This document shows positions 15,573 to 18,084 of a DNA stretch of 18,084 nt, in pieces. Made by a program: the position numbers and the translations under genes. Position 1 is the first letter of the stretch. Every line of letters starts with the position of its first letter. The notes under the pieces were generated by a model. It made no database searches, was not told where the DNA came from, and saw only the letters and a list, made by a program, of their open reading frames with translations. The DNA is taken from NCBI GenBank assembly GCA_015486815.1, contig WFQY01000078.1, forward strand, positions 1 to 18,084. Reading direction: 5' to 3'. The DNA comes from Phycisphaerae bacterium (GTDB lineage: Bacteria > Planctomycetota > Phycisphaerae > JAAYCJ01).

Positions 15573-16495
15573 TAGTTCAGAATAAACCGATATACTCCCG
15601 CAAGCAAGCCTACAATCTGATTTAGGTGAAATCTCGTATTGCCTGCAAATGCAAACACTATTTCCGTTGCTAATAGTATAGCAAGATTATATCCTATCAA
15701 CAACATCTCACCAACCGCAAGCTCGCCGGCTTTACTATTTATGTACAAATAATTGAATGTGGTTTCATATCCGAGTTGAAATCCGTTTACTCTGCCAGCT
15801 GGTTCACTGTGATGAATGACAGCCAAAGACGTTATTCTCGCGATATATCCGACCTTATCGAGCCTGATCGAAATATCCTTGTCTTCACCCATCGCACTCT
15901 CACCGAGATTTTCATCGAACCCGCCAACTTTCTCCAAAGCCTCTTTTCGAATTGCCATCGACCCGCCCTGTAGAAATCTTACAGGTTGCAGATGCGAAAT
16001 CTCTTTGAGCGATTTGGGCAGTTGGTAATGTCTGCGAAATCTCCGGCCCAAAGACCAAAGCCCCGCTATTTCATAGCATCGCTCGATAATTCGCCTGCCA
16101 GCTCTGCTTCGCGATTGTTCGTCTATGGGAAAATCGACAGCGACAAGTTGATGCTGATTATCATAAGAAAAAACTTCTTCTACCAATTTTAATGCCCCCT
16201 CAGGCAGCTCAGCATCATCGTCTATAAACTGAACGATCTCACCGGTCGCTAATCGCCAACCTATATTACGCGACTTGGTCAATCCGCGCGCATTTTCATC
16301 TTTGCGGATATATCGAAATTTTATACCATTCTTTTCTGCAAGATTATGTTGACGAGATACAAATTCATCGTTTAACGCACCGTCATCGACAACGATTATC
16401 TCTCTCGGCGCAATACTTTGTTTAAGACAGCTTGCAATCGCCCGTTCAAGGCTTTGCTCACGATTGCGCGTACATATAACTATTGATATATCCAT
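15572..16495 (-). CDS. Glycosyltransferase family 2 (GT-A fold) with C-terminal membrane segments
   Basis: An inverting nucleotide-sugar transferase acting on a lipid-linked or membrane glycan. Seen: the N-terminal MDISIVICTRNR; VVDDGALND (Asp37, Asp38); the metal-binding FIDDDAEL (Asp92-Asp94); GGSMAIRKEALEKVGGFDENLGE; and GEDKDISIRL, the acceptor-side acidic motif of GT2 enzymes. The C-terminal part has two hydrophobic stretches, one around EMLLIGYNLAILLATEIVFAF and one near the end, so it is probably anchored in the membrane. The length of 307 residues is usual for the family. It starts four bases after the WecA-like stop (TAG-TAAA-ATG) and ends in a one-base overlap with the GT4 gene. The donor and acceptor are unknown. 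Confidence 0.9.
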   Translation of the reverse strand: MDISIVICTRNREQSLERAIASCLKQSIAPREIIVVDDGALNDEFVSRQHNLAEKNGIKFRYIRKDENARGLTKSRNIGWRLATGEIVQFIDDDAELPEGALKLVEEVFSYDNQHQLVAVDFPIDEQSRSRAGRRIIERCYEIAGLWSLGRRFRRHYQLPKSLKEISHLQPVRFLQGGSMAIRKEALEKVGGFDENLGESAMGEDKDISIRLDKVGYIARITSLAVIHHSEPAGRVNGFQLGYETTFNYLYINSKAGELAVGEMLLIGYNLAILLATEIVFAFAGNTRFHLNQIVGLLAGVYRFILN

Positions 16496-16499
16496 TTTA

Positions 16500-17693
16500 C
16501 TATTGATTATCGTCGTGCCGATTATCGTTCTCCGATTTATGCACCGCTCCTCTGAGCCCCTCCATTCGATAATATCCGTTAACTCCGAGATAGATAAAGC
16601 ATATCAGAAATATTACTATGTCAACAAAAATTGCATATCTCGTACGCACGAAAATCGCAATAATCAACCCGATGACAGCGAATACGCCTGCTAATATATA
16701 ATTTATTATTACTGTCTTTTTGAGTGGTATGCCTCTATCTATCATCTGGTCGTATATATGCCCGCGGTCGGATTTTAATAGCGGGCGATGGTTCAATGCC
16801 CTTCGGATAAGTGCCGTTGCGGTGTCGAGTATTGGCAGGCCAAAAATTACTATCGAAGCAAACCACCATCGCGGATTTTTGGTCGAAAACAATATCATCA
16901 TCGATGCGATAACAAATCCCAAAAACACACTGCCGGCATCGCCTAAAAAAATTCTGGCTGGATGCTTGTTGAAAAACAGAAATCCCAGACACGCACCTGC
17001 AAGTGACATACCGATAATAATTCGCACCGGATCGAGCGAAGGCTCGGTGCTCCACGTTGCAAGGTGAAGCGCCAAACAGAGAAATCCGAACGTAATAATA
17101 GCTGACACCCCGGTACATAAGCCGTCAAGTCCGTCGATAAGGTTAAGCGAATTGCTCGCACCTAATACGAAAAACAGCACGATAATATATTCGACTATCT
17201 CGCAGAGCAAGGGATTAATGCTTATTCCCAATATTTTGAAAAACAGAGTCAAGTCGGGCTTGATATTGCCGATAAACAAAAACACCGAACACAATGCTTG
17301 TCCTATGAGTTTCTGCCACGGTTTGATATCTTTGATATCGTCTATCAAGCCGATGATGCACGCTAATATTGCTCCGCCGCAGATAGCGGATATTACTTTT
17401 ATCTGTTGGCTTAAGCATTCCGAATCATATAACAAAATCACTCCGACAGCACAGCCAATTAAAAAGGCAGCTGTTACCGCTAATCCACCGAGATATGCTG
17501 TAGGTACGGAATGCGTCTTTACCGTCTTATCGGGAATATCCAGAATTTTAAACTTAAACGCTAACGCCCTTGCTAACGGTGTCAGTGCTAATGCAGCAAT
17601 AAACGAGACCAACAACACAAGCCAATATCGGGCGAGCCATTCACCCAAAGGCGTTCCGGGACCCACTATCGGATACAACGAAAATCCCAACAT
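16500..17693 (-). CDS. Polyprenyl-phosphate sugar-1-phosphate transferase (WecA/TagO/MraY family)
   Basis: An integral membrane enzyme that moves a sugar-1-phosphate (typically GlcNAc-1-P or GalNAc-1-P) from UDP-sugar to undecaprenyl phosphate, the first step of a surface glycan. Seen: about ten hydrophobic membrane segments; PTAYLGGLAV at about residues 64-73; IGLIDDIKDIKPWQK with Asp118-Asp119; NSLNLIDGLDGL (181-192, with Asp187 and Asp190); FLGDAGSVFLGF with Asp252; LPILDTATALIRRAL; and a C-terminal SDRGHIYDQMIDRG. These are the WecA/TagO hallmarks rather than MraY (no MraY PTMGG signature). The last motif is HIYD where HIHH is usual in WecA. It is 397 residues, with AGAGGTGA seven bases before the ATG, and starts 19 bases after the ATP-grasp stop. 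It is the likely priming enzyme of this cluster. Confidence 0.92.
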   Translation of the reverse strand: MLGFSLYPIVGPGTPLGEWLARYWLVLLVSFIAALALTPLARALAFKFKILDIPDKTVKTHSVPTAYLGGLAVTAAFLIGCAVGVILLYDSECLSQQIKVISAICGGAILACIIGLIDDIKDIKPWQKLIGQALCSVFLFIGNIKPDLTLFFKILGISINPLLCEIVEYIIVLFFVLGASNSLNLIDGLDGLCTGVSAIITFGFLCLALHLATWSTEPSLDPVRIIIGMSLAGACLGFLFFNKHPARIFLGDAGSVFLGFVIASMMILFSTKNPRWWFASIVIFGLPILDTATALIRRALNHRPLLKSDRGHIYDQMIDRGIPLKKTVIINYILAGVFAVIGLIIAIFVRTRYAIFVDIVIFLICFIYLGVNGYYRMEGLRGAVHKSENDNRHDDNQ

Positions 17694-17712
17694 ATCTGAT
17701 TCACCTCTACTA

Positions 17713-18084
17713 TTATAAAGTATGTTTATTGGCGAGCCTGTTCTGCTTACACCAGATAGCCTGGTCGTATCGCAGCATATAAAGGCCGTCTTTCCATCCG
17801 TCGAATTTTATCGACGCTTTTTTCCCGAGCAGCTCCGAGATAATCCACTTCGGAAAATCTGCTCCTGCCTGAATACTAAGCGGGACCCCTCCACCGAATC
17901 GTGGGTTAATTTCTATGAATTTTAACTGTTTTTTCGACGTGAGAAAACATTGAATAGTAATTACTCCCGGACCAGCTCCGAGAGTTTCGACAAGCTGTTT
18001 TGTCTGAGACATTAAAATGTCGATTTTTGCTGTCTGTGCCTTAGATACTTCCCCCGCGCGAACCTGAATCCTTTTTCGCGGAAC
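17713..18084 (-). CDS. ATP-grasp enzyme, C-terminal part (5' end beyond the window)
   Basis: The frame is open to the window edge at 18084, so only the last 123 residues are visible. They match the C-terminal part of carbamoyl-phosphate-synthase-like ATP-grasp proteins: VPRKRIQVRAGEVSKAQT, then GPGVITIQCF, KFIEINPRFGGG (the Glu, Asn and Arg that bind Mg-ATP) and SIQAGADFPKWIISELLGK. Such enzymes join a carboxylate to an amine, thiol or phosphate through an acyl-phosphate. In a glycan cluster this could mean a sugar or lipid amidation step, but the substrate cannot be inferred from the fragment. The ATG at 18012 is internal, because coding continues upstream through 18084 with no stop. It is the first visible gene of the minus-strand run. 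Confidence 0.85.
   Translation of the reverse strand, partial: VPRKRIQVRAGEVSKAQTAKIDILMSQTKQLVETLGAGPGVITIQCFLTSKKQLKFIEINPRFGGGVPLSIQAGADFPKWIISELLGKKASIKFDGWKDGLYMLRYDQAIWCKQNRLANKHTL

Noticed and set aside
1..18084. CRISPR arrays, transposases, phage genes, rRNA and tRNA.
   Set aside because: No regularly spaced direct repeats, transposase motifs or RNA gene signatures were found on either strand.

Overview
This window reads as chromosomal DNA from a bacterium of moderate, slightly AT-rich composition with a lipoprotein-bearing cell envelope. The gene set (an OmpA-like lipoprotein, a FlgI-like lipoprotein carrying HEAT-type repeats, SMC, TatA, MutL and envelope glycan genes) and the protein style suggest the Planctomycetota, perhaps a Phycisphaerae-like lineage. 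That assignment is by impression; no rRNA or other marker is present to prove it.

Layout. 1-2088 (+): an OmpA/MotB-type lipoprotein closed by a strong intrinsic terminator, then a zinc-dependent sorbitol/threonine-dehydrogenase-like enzyme. 2263-4474 (+): a good sigma70-like promoter and a secreted S41 (CtpA-type) protease. 4466-4655: an inverted-repeat element between the convergent protease and surE genes. 4661-5835 (-): surE (survival nucleotidase) preceded by a 62-residue unknown protein, with a short palindromic word-repeat between them. 5925-6440 (+): a macro-domain protein. 6433-6578: a cloverleaf-folding element flanked by imperfect 12-bp direct repeats. 6745-12531 (+): the FlgI-like/HEAT lipoprotein, a polypurine repeat tract, a complete smc, and a 52-residue tatA that starts at GTG. 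12560-18084 (-): a tightly packed run, in transcription order ATP-grasp enzyme (cut by the window edge), WecA/MraY-like sugar-phosphate transferase, GT2 and GT4 glycosyltransferases, and mutL as the last gene.

How the genes fit together. The minus-strand run looks like one transcript: gaps are 19, 4, -1 and 1 nt, including a TAATG stop/start overlap. Its four glycan-type genes fit the start of a lipid-linked surface glycan: WecA-like priming, then sugar addition by the GT2 and GT4 enzymes. mutL is carried along at the 3' end. The plus-strand genes are mostly envelope or housekeeping functions and show no shared pathway.

I see no CRISPR array, phage, transposase, tRNA, rRNA or recognisable defence system. 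The least ordinary content is (a) the FlgI-like fold apparently split by HEAT repeats in a lipoprotein with no flagellar neighbours, and (b) four different intergenic repeat families, three of them placed exactly at or directly after a stop codon.
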